Assembly: GCF_003481985.1 (NCBI RefSeq) | Contig: NZ_QUMD01000001.1 | Span: 248,001-312,000, forward strand | DNA: 64,000 nucleotides | Reading direction: 5' to 3' | Origin: Clostridium sp. OF09-36 | Lineage (GTDB): Bacteria > Bacillota > Clostridia > Lachnospirales > Lachnospiraceae | Position numbers and translations under genes: made by a program | In this document: positions 25,607 to 34,288 of the stretch, one piece after another | Position numbering within the stretch: position 1 is the first letter of the stretch | Layout of the letters: every line of letters begins with the position of its first letter | Notes under the pieces: model-generated | Databases searched by the model: none | What the model was told of the DNA's origin: nothing | What the model saw: the letters and a program-made list of their open reading frames with translations, nothing else

Positions 25607-25660
25607 GTTACTGTTTTCGCTTTGCCCTGATCCAGAAACTTCCTGCCTGTGAACAGTAAC
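25607..25660. repeat. Intergenic inverted repeat, TGTTCA/TGAACA family (copy 4)
   Basis: GTTACTGTT (25607-25615) and AACAGTAAC (25652-25660) are perfect complements. The right half (CAGAAACTTCCTGCCTGTGA) is nearly identical to the copy at 32474-32540 in reverse complement. It lies between two divergent promoters. Confidence 0.65.
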
Positions 25661-25663
25661 TCG

Positions 25664-25692
25664 TGGACACCTCTTCATTTTACTGTTATAAT
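25664..25692 (+). promoter_or_regulatory. Promoter of the methyltransferase gene
   Basis: TGGACA (25664-25669), 17 nt, TATAAT (25687-25692). Confidence 0.65.
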
Positions 25693-25809
25693 GGGAAGAC
25701 GGAACAACTAAAAAAGCTGCCGTACACATATATGACGCATATATGGGCGGCAACGAAACGTGACATACAATGTAAAACAAACCGTAAATACGAAAGGTGG
25801 AAAAAATAT

Positions 25810-26670
25810 ATGTGGTTAGCAGATGGCTGGAAAGATTATCAGGTCATTGACTGTTCAAAAGGAGAAAAACTGGAAAGATGGGGCGAGTACCTCTTAGTCC
25901 GCCCGGACCCGCAGGTCATCTGGGACACTCCAAAGACACACAAAGGCTGGAAACATATGAATGGTCACTATCACCGCAGCGCCAAGGGCGGCGGCGAGTG
26001 GGAGTTTTTTGATCTCCCGGAGCAGTGGACCATCGGCTACAAGGGCCTTACCTTCAACTTAAAACCATTCAGCTTTAAGCACACCGGACTCTTCCCGGAG
26101 CAGGCTGCAAACTGGGACTGGTTCGGCGATAAGATCCGCAATGCAGGCCGCCCGGTCAAGGTCTTAAACCTCTTTGCCTACACTGGCGGCGCTACGCTGG
26201 CTGCTGCCAAGGCCGGTGCCTCCGTCACTCATGTCGATGCCTCCAAGGGCATGGTCGGCTGGGCAAAGGAGAATGCCGCATCCTCTAACTTAAGCGATGC
26301 CCCGATCCGCTGGCTGGTCGATGACTGTGTAAAATTTGTAGAGCGTGAGATCCGCCGCGGCAACCACTACGATGCCATCATCATGGACCCGCCATCCTAC
26401 GGCCGCGGCCCGAAGGGCGAAATCTGGAAGATTGAAGATGCGATCCATCCGCTTGTAAAGCTGTGTGTCCAGCTCTTATCCGATGACCCGCTCTTCTTCC
26501 TCATCAACTCCTACACCACCGGACTTGCTCCGGCAGTCCTCACCTACATGATGAGTACCGAGATCGTACCGAAATTCGGCGGTCACGTGGAAGCCCAGGA
26601 AATCGGACTTCCGGTCACCGAAACCGGACTGGTGCTGCCATGCGGTGCATCTGGACGGTGGGAGAAGTAA
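25810..26670 (+). CDS. SAM-dependent methyltransferase (RlmI/RlmK-like rRNA methyltransferase)
   Basis: 286 residues from ATG 25810, after AAAGGTGG. The Rossmann core is VLNLFAYTGGATLAAAKAGA with VTHVDASKGMVGWAKENA, and the catalytic motif is DAIIMDPPSYGRG. The FAYTGG and DPPSYGRG motifs are those of 23S rRNA m5C/m2G methyltransferases of the RlmI and RlmKL type. No PUA domain precedes it. It is monocistronic, with its own promoter and a strong terminator. Confidence 0.88.
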   Translation: MWLADGWKDYQVIDCSKGEKLERWGEYLLVRPDPQVIWDTPKTHKGWKHMNGHYHRSAKGGGEWEFFDLPEQWTIGYKGLTFNLKPFSFKHTGLFPEQAANWDWFGDKIRNAGRPVKVLNLFAYTGGATLAAAKAGASVTHVDASKGMVGWAKENAASSNLSDAPIRWLVDDCVKFVEREIRRGNHYDAIIMDPPSYGRGPKGEIWKIEDAIHPLVKLCVQLLSDDPLFFLINSYTTGLAPAVLTYMMSTEIVPKFGGHVEAQEIGLPVTETGLVLPCGASGRWEK

Positions 26671-26697
26671 ATAACCATTTGATCCATGAATCACGAA

Positions 26698-26748
26698 AGG
26701 GCCGGAAGCTCCGCCCCGCCGCATGGCGGGTCAGGAGCTTCCGGCCCT
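26698..26748. terminator. Bidirectional terminator between methyltransferase and yajC
   Basis: A 15-bp perfect outer stem (26698-26712 with 26734-26748, core AGGGCCGGAAGCTCC) plus an inner CCCGCC/GGCGGG stem. The genes on either side converge on it. T-tracts are weak on both strands. Confidence 0.75.
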
Positions 26749-26776
26749 TGTTCATTCCGTTAACACAATTGCTGTT

Positions 26777-27073
26777 TTACGCTTCCGGCTTCTCAACCTG
26801 TACGATTGCTGCCTTCTGCATCGGGATACGGCAGTTCTTGTTGTTGCCGAACTCGATGATCACGGTATCATCGGTCATGTCGATGATCACGCCGTAGAAA
26901 CCACTGCTGGTTAATACGCTGTCACCGATAGCAAGGCTTGCCATCATCTCGTCGACTCTCTTTTTCTCTTTCTTCTGCGGACGGTATCCCATGAAGTAGA
27001 AGATACCACCAAAGATTACCACGTATAACACGATCATCATGGTCGGGTTCATGGTTGAAGTTGCTAATAACAT
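26777..27073 (-). CDS. yajC: Preprotein translocase accessory subunit YajC
   Basis: 98 residues: a short N terminus, one membrane segment (MMIVLYVVIFGGIFYFMGYR), then the cytosolic QKKEKKRVDEMMASLAIGDSV and GVIIDMTDDTVIIEF. This is the usual YajC layout. It associates with SecDF to support Sec-dependent export. GGAGG precedes the ATG. It lies downstream of tgt and secDF on the same strand, as in many Firmicutes. Confidence 0.94.
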   Translation of the reverse strand: MLLATSTMNPTMMIVLYVVIFGGIFYFMGYRPQKKEKKRVDEMMASLAIGDSVLTSSGFYGVIIDMTDDTVIIEFGNNKNCRIPMQKAAIVQVEKPEA

Positions 27074-27175
27074 GTTGTCCTCCTTGCGGCTGTACCTGCG
27101 CCTCGCCCGGGTCAGCCTACTTTCGTTTTTGTTTCAATCCCTTTGTGGAACACCCAAAAGCCATCCACAGATCCC

Positions 27176-27206
27176 GTTACTGTTCATGCATTACGCAAGC
27201 AGGAAC
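27176..27206. repeat. Intergenic inverted repeat, TGTTCA/TGAACA family (copy 5, degenerate)
   Basis: GTTACTGTTCATGCATTACG followed by CAAGCAGGAAC. The GTTACTGTTCA start equals that of copies 4 and 6; the right arm is imperfect. It lies between tgt and yajC. Confidence 0.45.
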
Positions 27207-27210
27207 CGGA

Positions 27211-28350
27211 TCACTCCTTCGGGCCCTCCTCCATACCGGCAAGCTTCTGTGCTTTGTACTCTGCGTACCGGTGCTGTTCGATCGCGTCGCGGATCTCTTC
27301 CATCATTTTATTATAAAAATACAAATTATGCAAGACGCATAAACGCATTCCCAGCATTTCCTTCGCCTTGAACAGATGGCGGATATATGCTCTGGAATAG
27401 GAGCGGCATGCCGGACACTGGCAGCCTTCCTCGATTGGACGCGGGTCAAGCTCGTATTTCTGGTTTAACAGATTGAGCTTTCCGTGGTTGGTGTACACAT
27501 GGCTGTGGCGGCCGTTGCGGGACGGATATACACAGTCAAAGAAATCCACACCGCGGTCTACTGCCTCTAAGATGTTTGCCGGGGTTCCGACACCCATCAG
27601 GTAGGTCGGCTTGTTCTGCGGCAGGTACGGAACGGTCACATCGAGGATGTGATACATCTCCTCGTGGGTCTCGCCTACAGCCAGGCCACCTACTGCATAA
27701 CCATCCAGATCCATATCTGCAATAGTCTTTGCGTGCTGGATACGGATGGAATCTACCACTCCGCCCTGGTTGATACCGAACAGAAGCTGTTCTTTATTGA
27801 TGGTATCCGGCAGGGAATTTAAACGTGCCATCTCTTTTTTGCAGCGCTCCAGCCAGCGGGTCGTGCGGTCAACAGAGTTCTGGATATAAGAAAGCTCTGC
27901 ATGGCTCGGCGGACACTCGTCGAAGGCCATCGCAATGGTAGATGCCAGATTGGACTGGATCTGCATGCTCTCCTCCGGTCCCATAAAAATCTTGTGTCCG
28001 TCGATGTGGGAACGGAAGGTTACACCCTCCTCCTTGATCTTGCGCAGACCAGAAAGGGAGAATACCTGGAATCCGCCGGAATCTGTCAGGATCGGCTTAT
28101 CCCAGTTCATAAACTTGTGGAGTCCGCCGAACTGCTTGATCAGCTTGTCGCCAGTCCGCACATGCAGGTGGTAGGTGTTGGACAGCTCCACTTGTGTGCC
28201 GATCTGGCGCAGGTCATCGGTGGAAACCGCACCTTTGATGGCGGCCACCGTACCTACATTCATGAAAACCGGAGTCTGGATCGTACCGTGTACGGTCTCT
28301 ACCTCAGCCCGCTTGGCACGTCCGTCCGTTGTGATCAGTTTATATCTCAT
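27211..28350 (-). CDS. tgt: Queuine tRNA-ribosyltransferase
   Basis: 379 residues. LTDSGGFQVFSL holds the first catalytic Asp, FFDCVYPSRNGRHSH the nucleophile region, FGINQGG the substrate pocket, and CQCPACRSYSRAYIRHLF with a later His the zinc site. It exchanges guanine 34 of GUN-anticodon tRNAs for preQ1. The gene starts 3 bp after secDF stops. Length and all key residues are normal. Confidence 0.96.
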   Translation of the reverse strand: MRYKLITTDGRAKRAEVETVHGTIQTPVFMNVGTVAAIKGAVSTDDLRQIGTQVELSNTYHLHVRTGDKLIKQFGGLHKFMNWDKPILTDSGGFQVFSLSGLRKIKEEGVTFRSHIDGHKIFMGPEESMQIQSNLASTIAMAFDECPPSHAELSYIQNSVDRTTRWLERCKKEMARLNSLPDTINKEQLLFGINQGGVVDSIRIQHAKTIADMDLDGYAVGGLAVGETHEEMYHILDVTVPYLPQNKPTYLMGVGTPANILEAVDRGVDFFDCVYPSRNGRHSHVYTNHGKLNLLNQKYELDPRPIEEGCQCPACRSYSRAYIRHLFKAKEMLGMRLCVLHNLYFYNKMMEEIRDAIEQHRYAEYKAQKLAGMEEGPKE

Positions 28351-28352
28351 AA

Positions 28353-30483
28353 TTATTTCTCAGCCTTTTTCTGTTTTCTGGTTGTCAGGACATACCAGAG
28401 AGCACCGGTTACGCATACGGAAGAATAGGTTCCGCAAACGATACCAACCATCAGCGGCAGGGCGAACTCACGGATAGAGGATACGCCCAGTAAGAACAGG
28501 ACAAATACCATGATAAAGGTCGTCAGGGAAGTGTTGATACTTCTGGTAAAGGTCTGGGTGATACTTAAGTTTACGATCTCCTCCAGGATCTGCTTGCTTC
28601 CTGCCTTCTTCAGTGCCAGGTTCTCACGGATACGGTCGAAAATAACGATCGTCGCGTTGATGGAGTAACCAACGATGGTCAGCATACATGCGATGAACGT
28701 CGAACCAACGGACCACTTTGCAAGGGAATAGAAGGTTACAACAACCAGTACGTCATGTACCAGAGCCAGGATCGCGCTGGCAGCAAAACGGATATCCTTA
28801 AACCGGAACCAGATGTATAACAGCATCAGAACGGTTGCGATCGCAACAGCCCATACTGCATCCTTCTTCATCTCTGTGCTGACTGCACCGGAAATACTCT
28901 CAGCAGTGATCTTCTCAGCGTCAACACCGAAGTTTTCAACCATGGCATCCTCAAGCTGCTGTCTCTGGTCAACATCCAGGGTCTTAGTCTTGATGATAAC
29001 CTCATTGGTACCTGAAACCTTCTGGGTCTGCACATCGGCATCGCCGGTGATCTTGGAAACAACCGGAACAACCTTTGCAGAGATGTCATCCAGACTCATA
29101 TCCTCATTGAAGGTAACATTGGTGGAGGTACCACCGGTAAAGTCCATACCGTAATTTAAGATGTAGCCGGTCTGTCCCTTATGCAGAGCCATGCCAGCCC
29201 AGCCTGCAACGATCACAACGATGGAAAGGATGAAGCACAGGTTCTTCTTTCCAAGGAAGTTGATGGCCTTGCCATCCTTCTTGGTTCCGTAGAATTTCGG
29301 ATTCTCAAAGCCGGCTGCATATAAAGCGTACAGGCGCCTTGGTGATAAACAGTGCAGTAAACATGGAAAGCACGATACCGATCGCCAGGGTGCTTGCAAA
29401 GCCCTTTACGGTACCGGAACCACGGAAATACAGGACTGCTGCAGCGATCAGGGTGGTGATATTACCATCCAGGATTGCAGACAGTGCCTTGGAGAAACCA
29501 GCCTTGATCGCAGATTTGACACTGTGTCCCAGACCGATTTCCTCTTTGATACGGGTGAAGATGATGACATTCGCATCCACTGCCATACCAACAGAAAGGA
29601 TGATACCTGCAACACCCGGAAGGGTCAGGGTCACATCAAATGCAGTCAGCATGATCAGTACCAGGCCAACATACAGAGCCAGGGCAATGACAGCTGCAAC
29701 GCCCGGGATCAGGTAAACCACCATCATGAATACGGCAACGATCGCAAAACCGATCGCACCTGCCTTTAAGCTGGTGGAGATTGCCTGCTGGCCAAGCTGT
29801 GCACCAACTACGTTAGAACGCAGCTCCTGCAGCTCCAGGGAAAGGGAACCGATACGGATGGTGGCTGCCAGGTTCTCAGCCTCGTTGTAATCGGTCATGC
29901 CGTCGATCTGGCACTGGCCTCCGGTGATCGCCTCACGGACAACCGGGTTGGAATAGATCTGGTTATCATAGATAATGGCAATACGCTTGCCCACGTTTGC
30001 GGAGGTTGCGTCAGCAAATGCCTTGGTACCCTCCTCAGTAAAGGTCAGGCTTACCACATAGGATTTCTGGCCATTCTGCTCAATGATGCCCGCCTTTGCG
30101 GATGCTACCTGGTCACCGGTTAAAATGGTCTTACCGGTTTCATCGGTAAAGATCAGGGAACCTGGCTTACCAAGCTCCTCCAGGATCGCGTTTGCATCGG
30201 AAACACCCGGGATATCGATGTTGATCCGGTTATTTCCCTCCTGGTAAACTGCAGCCTCTGTGCTGTAATTCTGTACACGCTGCTGCAGCTTGTAAATGGT
30301 ATCGGACATTTCCTCCGATGTCGGATTCTCCTCTACTGCCTGATACGTGATGCTGACACCACCAGCCAGGTCAAGACCCAGCTTGATGTCATCCATCGTA
30401 TCATAGCCGAAGAATCCGAACAGCCCCACTGCAAAGAGCAGGACCAGCAGGCCAATCAGGCCTTTTACTTTGCTGTTCTTCAT
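28353..30483 (-). CDS. secDF: Protein translocase SecDF, fused form (one frameshift)
   Basis: The SecD half (start ATG 30483, AAGGAG upstream; LGLDLAGGVSITYQA, IRIGSLSLEL, LSVGMAVDANVIIFTRIKEE) and the SecF half (NYGMDFTGGTSTNV, LTIVGYSINATIVIFDRIRE) are in different frames. SecD ends ...TALFITKAPVRFICSRL at 29305, while SecF sense begins LYALYAAGFENPKFYG near 29340. There is no ribosome site for a separate SecF, and the junction sits at the usual SecD-SecF linker, so this is one fused gene of about 710 codons broken at 29331-29340 (one base gained or two lost). SecDF uses proton motive force to pull exported proteins. It is essential or near-essential, so a real break is unlikely. Confidence 0.88.
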
Positions 30484-30496
30484 CTTTCTTCTCCTT

Positions 30497-31896
30497 TTAT
30501 TCTTCATCGGCAAGAGCCGCCTTAATCATGATCGCACACTCAATACGCTTTTTCTGCATCTCGCATCCGATCTCATAAGCATCGGTAATGGTTCCGTGGA
30601 AGTTGTAGGAATTGGCTGCGCATCCGCCGCTGCAGTAAAATCTTGCAAAGCAGTTTCTGCACTTCTCTTTTGCGTAGACATTGCAGAGCTTGAACTCATC
30701 GCGGATATCGGTTCTGGTGATACCGGTGTCTACGTTGCCCATCAGGAAATCCTCCTGGCCTACAAACTGGTGGCACGGATAAAAATCGCCCCACGGGGTA
30801 ACTGCCAGATACTCGGTACCTGAGCCACAGCCGGAAAGACGCTTTGCCACGCACGGACCCTGGTTCAGATCGATCATAAAGTGGAAGAAGTTAAATCCTC
30901 TTCCTTCTTTCTTGCGCTTAATATACTCAACAGCCAGCTTGTCGTACTCCTCCATGATCTTCGGAAGGTCTTCCTCGCGGATCGCATACGGCTCATCCTC
31001 CGCGCCGACTACCGGCTCAATGGACATCTGGTCAAAACCAAGATCTGCAAAATGCTTTACATCCTCAGAGAAGTCCAGATTATTGCGGGTGAAGGTTCCG
31101 CGCACATAATAATCCTTGCCGGCGCGGCTCTTTGCGAACTTCTGGAACTTCGGAACCGTGATCTCGTAGCTGCTGCCGTGGCCGTTACGGGTCGGGCGCA
31201 TGTAGTCGTTTACTTCCTTACGTCCGTCCAGGCTCATGACCACATTGCTCATCTCCCGGTTGCAGAAGTCGATGATCTCGTCGTTTAACAGCACGCCGTT
31301 GGTCGTGATGGTAAAACGGAAACGTTTGTTGTTCGGCTCCTCTAAAGAACGGCCATACTCAACCAGCTGCTTTACGACTTCCCAGTTCATAAGCGGCTCA
31401 CCGCCGAAAAAGTCAACCTCAAGGTTGTGGCGGTTGCCGGAATTGGCTACCAGGAAATCCAGTGCCTTTTTACCTACTTCAAAGCTCATGAGAGCACGGC
31501 GTCCGTGATACTCACCCTCTTCTGCGAAGCAGTACTTGCAGCCCAGGTTACAATCATGGGCAATGTGCAGGCAGAGTGCCTTCACAACGGTTTTTCTCTT
31601 TTTGAAATCCGTTACATAGGTCTGGTAAATATCCTTTGTATACAGCTCCTCGGCATTGATCAGCTCCTGGACCTCATCCAGTGCTCCTTGACATCCTCTG
31701 CCGGATAGGTCTTAGAAAGCTCGGCCTCCGCATTCTTTCTTGCGGTTTCCGGGATCTGTACCGGAGACATTACCTCGCCGATCACCGGCTCTAACAGTGC
31801 AACCGCATCGTAAACTACATCATCGACTACATGGACAGAGCCGCTGGCAATATCCATGACGATGTTATATCCGTTATTCTTATACTGATGAATCAC
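30497..31896 (-). CDS. SCIFF peptide radical-SAM maturase (thioether-forming; one frameshift)
   Basis: About 466 residues starting at GTG 31896 (GGAGAAA upstream, VIHQYKNNGYNIVMDI). The core has the radical-SAM cluster CNLGCKYC, then GGEPLMNWE. The SPASM-type C-terminal region is cysteine rich (CGSGTEYLAVTPWGDFYPC, CRNCFARFYCSGGC). It installs thioether crosslinks in the SCIFF peptide encoded just upstream. The frame breaks near 31684: one missing base (GAG-GCA-CTG) links AEDVKE to ALDEVQELINAEELY. The enzyme is near-universal in Clostridia, so the break is probably a sequence error. Confidence 0.9.
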
Positions 31897-31982
31897 TCGA
31901 TTTCTCCTTCTAAATGAAACTTTTTCTTTCTTCTTATCACCAATCACTGCCATTTTCACACTCAAAAACCACGAAAACAGCG

Positions 31983-32013
31983 CTATGTGTGTAAGTCCCT
32001 AACACACACATAG
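31983..32013. other. Hairpin in the SCIFF-maturase spacer
   Basis: CTATGTGTGT (31983-31992) pairs with ACACACATAG (32004-32013). It sits about 90 nt upstream of the maturase GTG start, after the possible attenuator. Confidence 0.5.
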
Positions 32014-32025
32014 GCAGACGCAGAC

Positions 32026-32048
32026 AAAAGTTCCGGTTTCTCCGGAAC
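32026..32048 (-). terminator. Possible attenuator between SCIFF peptide and maturase
   Basis: On the minus strand GTTCCGG, loop AGAAA, CCGGAAC, then TTTT (32030-32036 with 32042-32048; T-tract 32026-32029). A short stem and weak T-run would allow partial read-through, giving more precursor than enzyme mRNA. Confidence 0.55.
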
Positions 32049-32105
32049 CTCTGTCTACCTCTGCCATCGTAAAAAACCGTTATATGCCAGTATCTAACAG
32101 ACTGA

Positions 32106-32252
32106 TTATCTGTTTGCGTTCTCGCAGCTCTGGTTGCCAACGGTGCAGGAAGTCTTGCATGCAGACTGACAGGAAGTCTGGCACTCGCCGCATCCGCCCT
32201 TCTTCATGGACTCCTTCAGAGTTTTATTGTTTAAAGTCTTAACATGTTTCAT
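32106..32252 (-). CDS. SCIFF precursor peptide (six cysteines in forty-five residues)
   Basis: 48 residues from ATG 32252, after AGGAGG. The peptide starts MKHVKTLNNKTLKESMKKGG and then carries six cysteines at positions 21, 24, 28, 32, 36 and 43 (CGECQTSCQSAC, KTSC, QSC). This is the SCIFF family, a ribosomally made peptide conserved across Clostridia and modified by the adjacent radical-SAM enzyme. Its own promoter lies at 32403-32431. The longer frame to 32390 has no support: the ribosome site and family alignment fix the start at 32252. The function of the mature product is not known to me. Confidence 0.95.
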   Translation of the reverse strand: MKHVKTLNNKTLKESMKKGGCGECQTSCQSACKTSCTVGNQSCENANR

Positions 32253-32402
32253 ATTCTTAACCTCCTGTATTGTCGTTGCCTTTTGCTTATGCTCTTTTGG
32301 GATCAAATGCCTTTCTGAGTCAGCAAACGCACTACCTGGCGCCTCCGTGACTGCAAATGCACTCTGATCCGAAAAAGGCTGCAATGGCATATTTTCGCGT
32401 TG

Positions 32403-32431
32403 ATTATACCATATACAGGGAGTGTCCGCAA
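32403..32431 (-). promoter_or_regulatory. Promoter of the SCIFF operon
   Basis: On the minus strand TTGCGG (32426-32431), 17 nt, TATAAT (32403-32408). The leader to the peptide ATG is about 145 nt, which I find unstructured. Confidence 0.65.
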
Positions 32432-32473
32432 GTTGTTTCCAACGACAGGCAGTAATTTGTCAGCAATTTCTTC

Positions 32474-32540
32474 CTGTTCACAGGTAGGAATTTTCTGAGT
32501 TAAAAATCCCGTTGCTGGACACGCATGCGTGAACAGTAAC
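32474..32540. repeat. Intergenic inverted repeat, TGTTCA/TGAACA family (copy 6)
   Basis: CTGTTCAC (32474-32481) and GTGAACAG (32529-32536) are perfect complements. An internal ACGCATGCGT palindrome lies in the right arm. The reverse complement shares TTCCTACCTGTGAACAG with copy 4 and GTTCACGCATGCGTG with copy 7. Confidence 0.65.
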
Positions 32541-32542
32541 GG

Positions 32543-32992
32543 TTACAGCTCCGTTACGCCCACTGCTTTCAGGACAGTCTTTAAATGCTCCAGATCTGCC
32601 ACGGAAACCTTCCCGCTTTTTTTCAATGCAGTAAATGTCTCGGCAAAAATTTCCGGTGCCCTTCCATGAAAAGAAGGAAGACGTTTTTTCCCGGCAAACT
32701 CCACACCCGCAATAAAACGTCCCACATTCATTTCCGTAGGCTCCTCCTTTGCTTTTAAGGCGAGCTGCATTTCCCAGTATGGATGCAGTCCCTTAAACGC
32801 CCGGAGCGCATAAACTGCAGCAGCAAAATCCAGAAGGAACGCGGCACCTGCTACTGGCAGTTCCCGGACACTTAAGAAAAATACCGCAAAGAATATGACA
32901 GAGAGCAAGATGAAAAAATAACAGGTGAAAATATTCTTCCGGTTCCTCTCATATTCCTTTTCCACAATAGTCTGATAATCTGAATATTTCAT
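32543..32992 (-). CDS. Hypothetical membrane protein, last gene of the TRAP/amidohydrolase strand
   Basis: 149 residues, not recognised. Two hydrophobic segments at about residues 22-42 (IFTCYFFILLSVIFFAVFF) and 47-66 form a hairpin in the membrane. The C-terminal two thirds is soluble and basic/acidic mixed (GRFIAGVEFAGKKRLPSFHG). It starts 46 bp after the amidohydrolase gene and may be its co-transcribed partner, but a separate role is equally possible. No signal sequence or catalytic motif is seen. Confidence 0.7.
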   Translation of the reverse strand: MKYSDYQTIVEKEYERNRKNIFTCYFFILLSVIFFAVFFLSVRELPVAGAAFLLDFAAAVYALRAFKGLHPYWEMQLALKAKEEPTEMNVGRFIAGVEFAGKKRLPSFHGRAPEIFAETFTALKKSGKVSVADLEHLKTVLKAVGVTEL

Positions 32993-33038
32993 CTCATTCT
33001 TTTCCTTTCTGTGCTACTGGAAAATACTGTATCAGATA

Positions 33039-34169
33039 CTATGCGAAATCAGCCTGGCAGTAAACACATTCCCCATCTTTAAAGGTCATCTGCGGAACAA
33101 ATACCTGATTGCCCTTAAACTCATGTCCTGCAAGATCCGTGTACTGCATTTCTTTCTCCTTGTGCTTTAAGATCACAACGTCTGCAGTAGTTCCCTCAGC
33201 CATGGAAGCCAGCTCCGGCATACCGATCAGCTCAGCCGGCTTTCTGGTCGCGCAGTCCAGAACATCCATCCAGTCCATACCAAAATCCACAAACTTGGAA
33301 AGGATACGCGGCAGGGAATGCAGTGGCTGTAAGAAGCAGCTGGAGGAATTGATATCGCTGCTGATCACATCCGGGACAAAGCCCTGGGCTACTGCTGCCT
33401 GGCATACCTCCAGGTCAAAATTGCTTCTTCCGTTGGATGCATCGAAAAGCACGCCGCGTTTTCTTGCTTCCAGTAAGCCCGGAAGCACCTTGCCGTCCTC
33501 TCCTAAGCAGGTATGATCCTTGCCTTGGTAAATGTGGCAGATCATATCGCCCGGACGCAGCCAAGATGCCAGCTCGTCCAGTCCGACCGGACAGTCCGTC
33601 ACATGGACAATGACTCTGGTTCCGGCCTTTTCGGCAATCTCAACTGTGCGGCAGATGGAAGCCTCTACCTTATCTGCCTCAATGATTCCATGGGAGATTC
33701 TGGTTTTCAATCCCACCAGGTTTTCCGGATATTTCTTAAAGAATTCTACAATCTTTTTCTCATCCATCAAAGCTGGATCCAGGTTTTCCGGATACTGATT
33801 ATTGGACTGTCCGCCGGAAGCAACCAGAAGCATATTCAGGAAGCGCACCTGGGAATTTGCCACGATCGTGCGGTAAATATGCTCAAACATTCCAGTTCCT
33901 GCAGTTCCACCATCAACTACGCTCGTAATGCCGCTGCAGAAGGAAACAACATCTGCCTGTACACCACCTTCAGAAGCGCCGCGCATGTAATGTACATGGT
34001 AGTCGATCAAACCTGTCGTGACGATACAGCCTTTTGCATCGATGACCTGTCTGTACGAATGGTTTTCGGAAGGTGCGGCAATTTTTCCATCCACAAGGGC
34101 GACATCACCTTTCCATGTCTTATGCTGTGCAGGATCATAAATTGTTCCGTTTTTAATCAAAAAATCCAT
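33039..34169 (-). CDS. Amidohydrolase/deacetylase-family metallohydrolase (dihydroorotase-like)
   Basis: 376 residues of the amidohydrolase superfamily. Metal ligands: DYHVHYMRG, a likely carboxylated Lys in VGLKTRISHGI, His in RVIVHVTDC and ICHIYQGK, and the catalytic Asp in DVISSDINSSS. This pattern is nearest to the EF_0837/AHA_3915 amidohydrolase group within the dihydroorotase-like enzymes; those act on cyclic or N-acylated amides. It follows a TRAP importer on the same strand behind a weak terminator, so it probably processes the imported compound. It is not the biosynthetic dihydroorotase judging by the unusual middle region and context. Confidence 0.85.
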   Translation of the reverse strand: MDFLIKNGTIYDPAQHKTWKGDVALVDGKIAAPSENHSYRQVIDAKGCIVTTGLIDYHVHYMRGASEGGVQADVVSFCSGITSVVDGGTAGTGMFEHIYRTIVANSQVRFLNMLLVASGGQSNNQYPENLDPALMDEKKIVEFFKKYPENLVGLKTRISHGIIEADKVEASICRTVEIAEKAGTRVIVHVTDCPVGLDELASWLRPGDMICHIYQGKDHTCLGEDGKVLPGLLEARKRGVLFDASNGRSNFDLEVCQAAVAQGFVPDVISSDINSSSCFLQPLHSLPRILSKFVDFGMDWMDVLDCATRKPAELIGMPELASMAEGTTADVVILKHKEKEMQYTDLAGHEFKGNQVFVPQMTFKDGECVYCQADFA

Positions 34170-34225
34170 CTTTTATCCTCCGGCTCTTCTCAAGAGTTAA
34201 TATCGTTTTAAAAACTGATGCTTTT

Positions 34226-34252
34226 AAAAGGGAGAGGCATTTCTGCCTCTCC
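34226..34252 (-). terminator. Weak terminator/attenuator after dctP
   Basis: GGAGAGGCA (34231-34239), loop, TGCCTCTCC (34244-34252) with CTTTT following on the minus strand. It lies between the binding protein and the amidohydrolase gene, where partial termination would favour binding-protein mRNA. Confidence 0.65.
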
Positions 34253-34288
34253 GCATAGGTTTAACACTGTGAATTTCTTTTGTGATAC

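Noticed and set aside
32106..32390. A 94-residue protein reading through the SCIFF leader
   Set aside because: AGGAGG and the SCIFF family alignment fix the start at 32252; the upstream part is promoter and leader.
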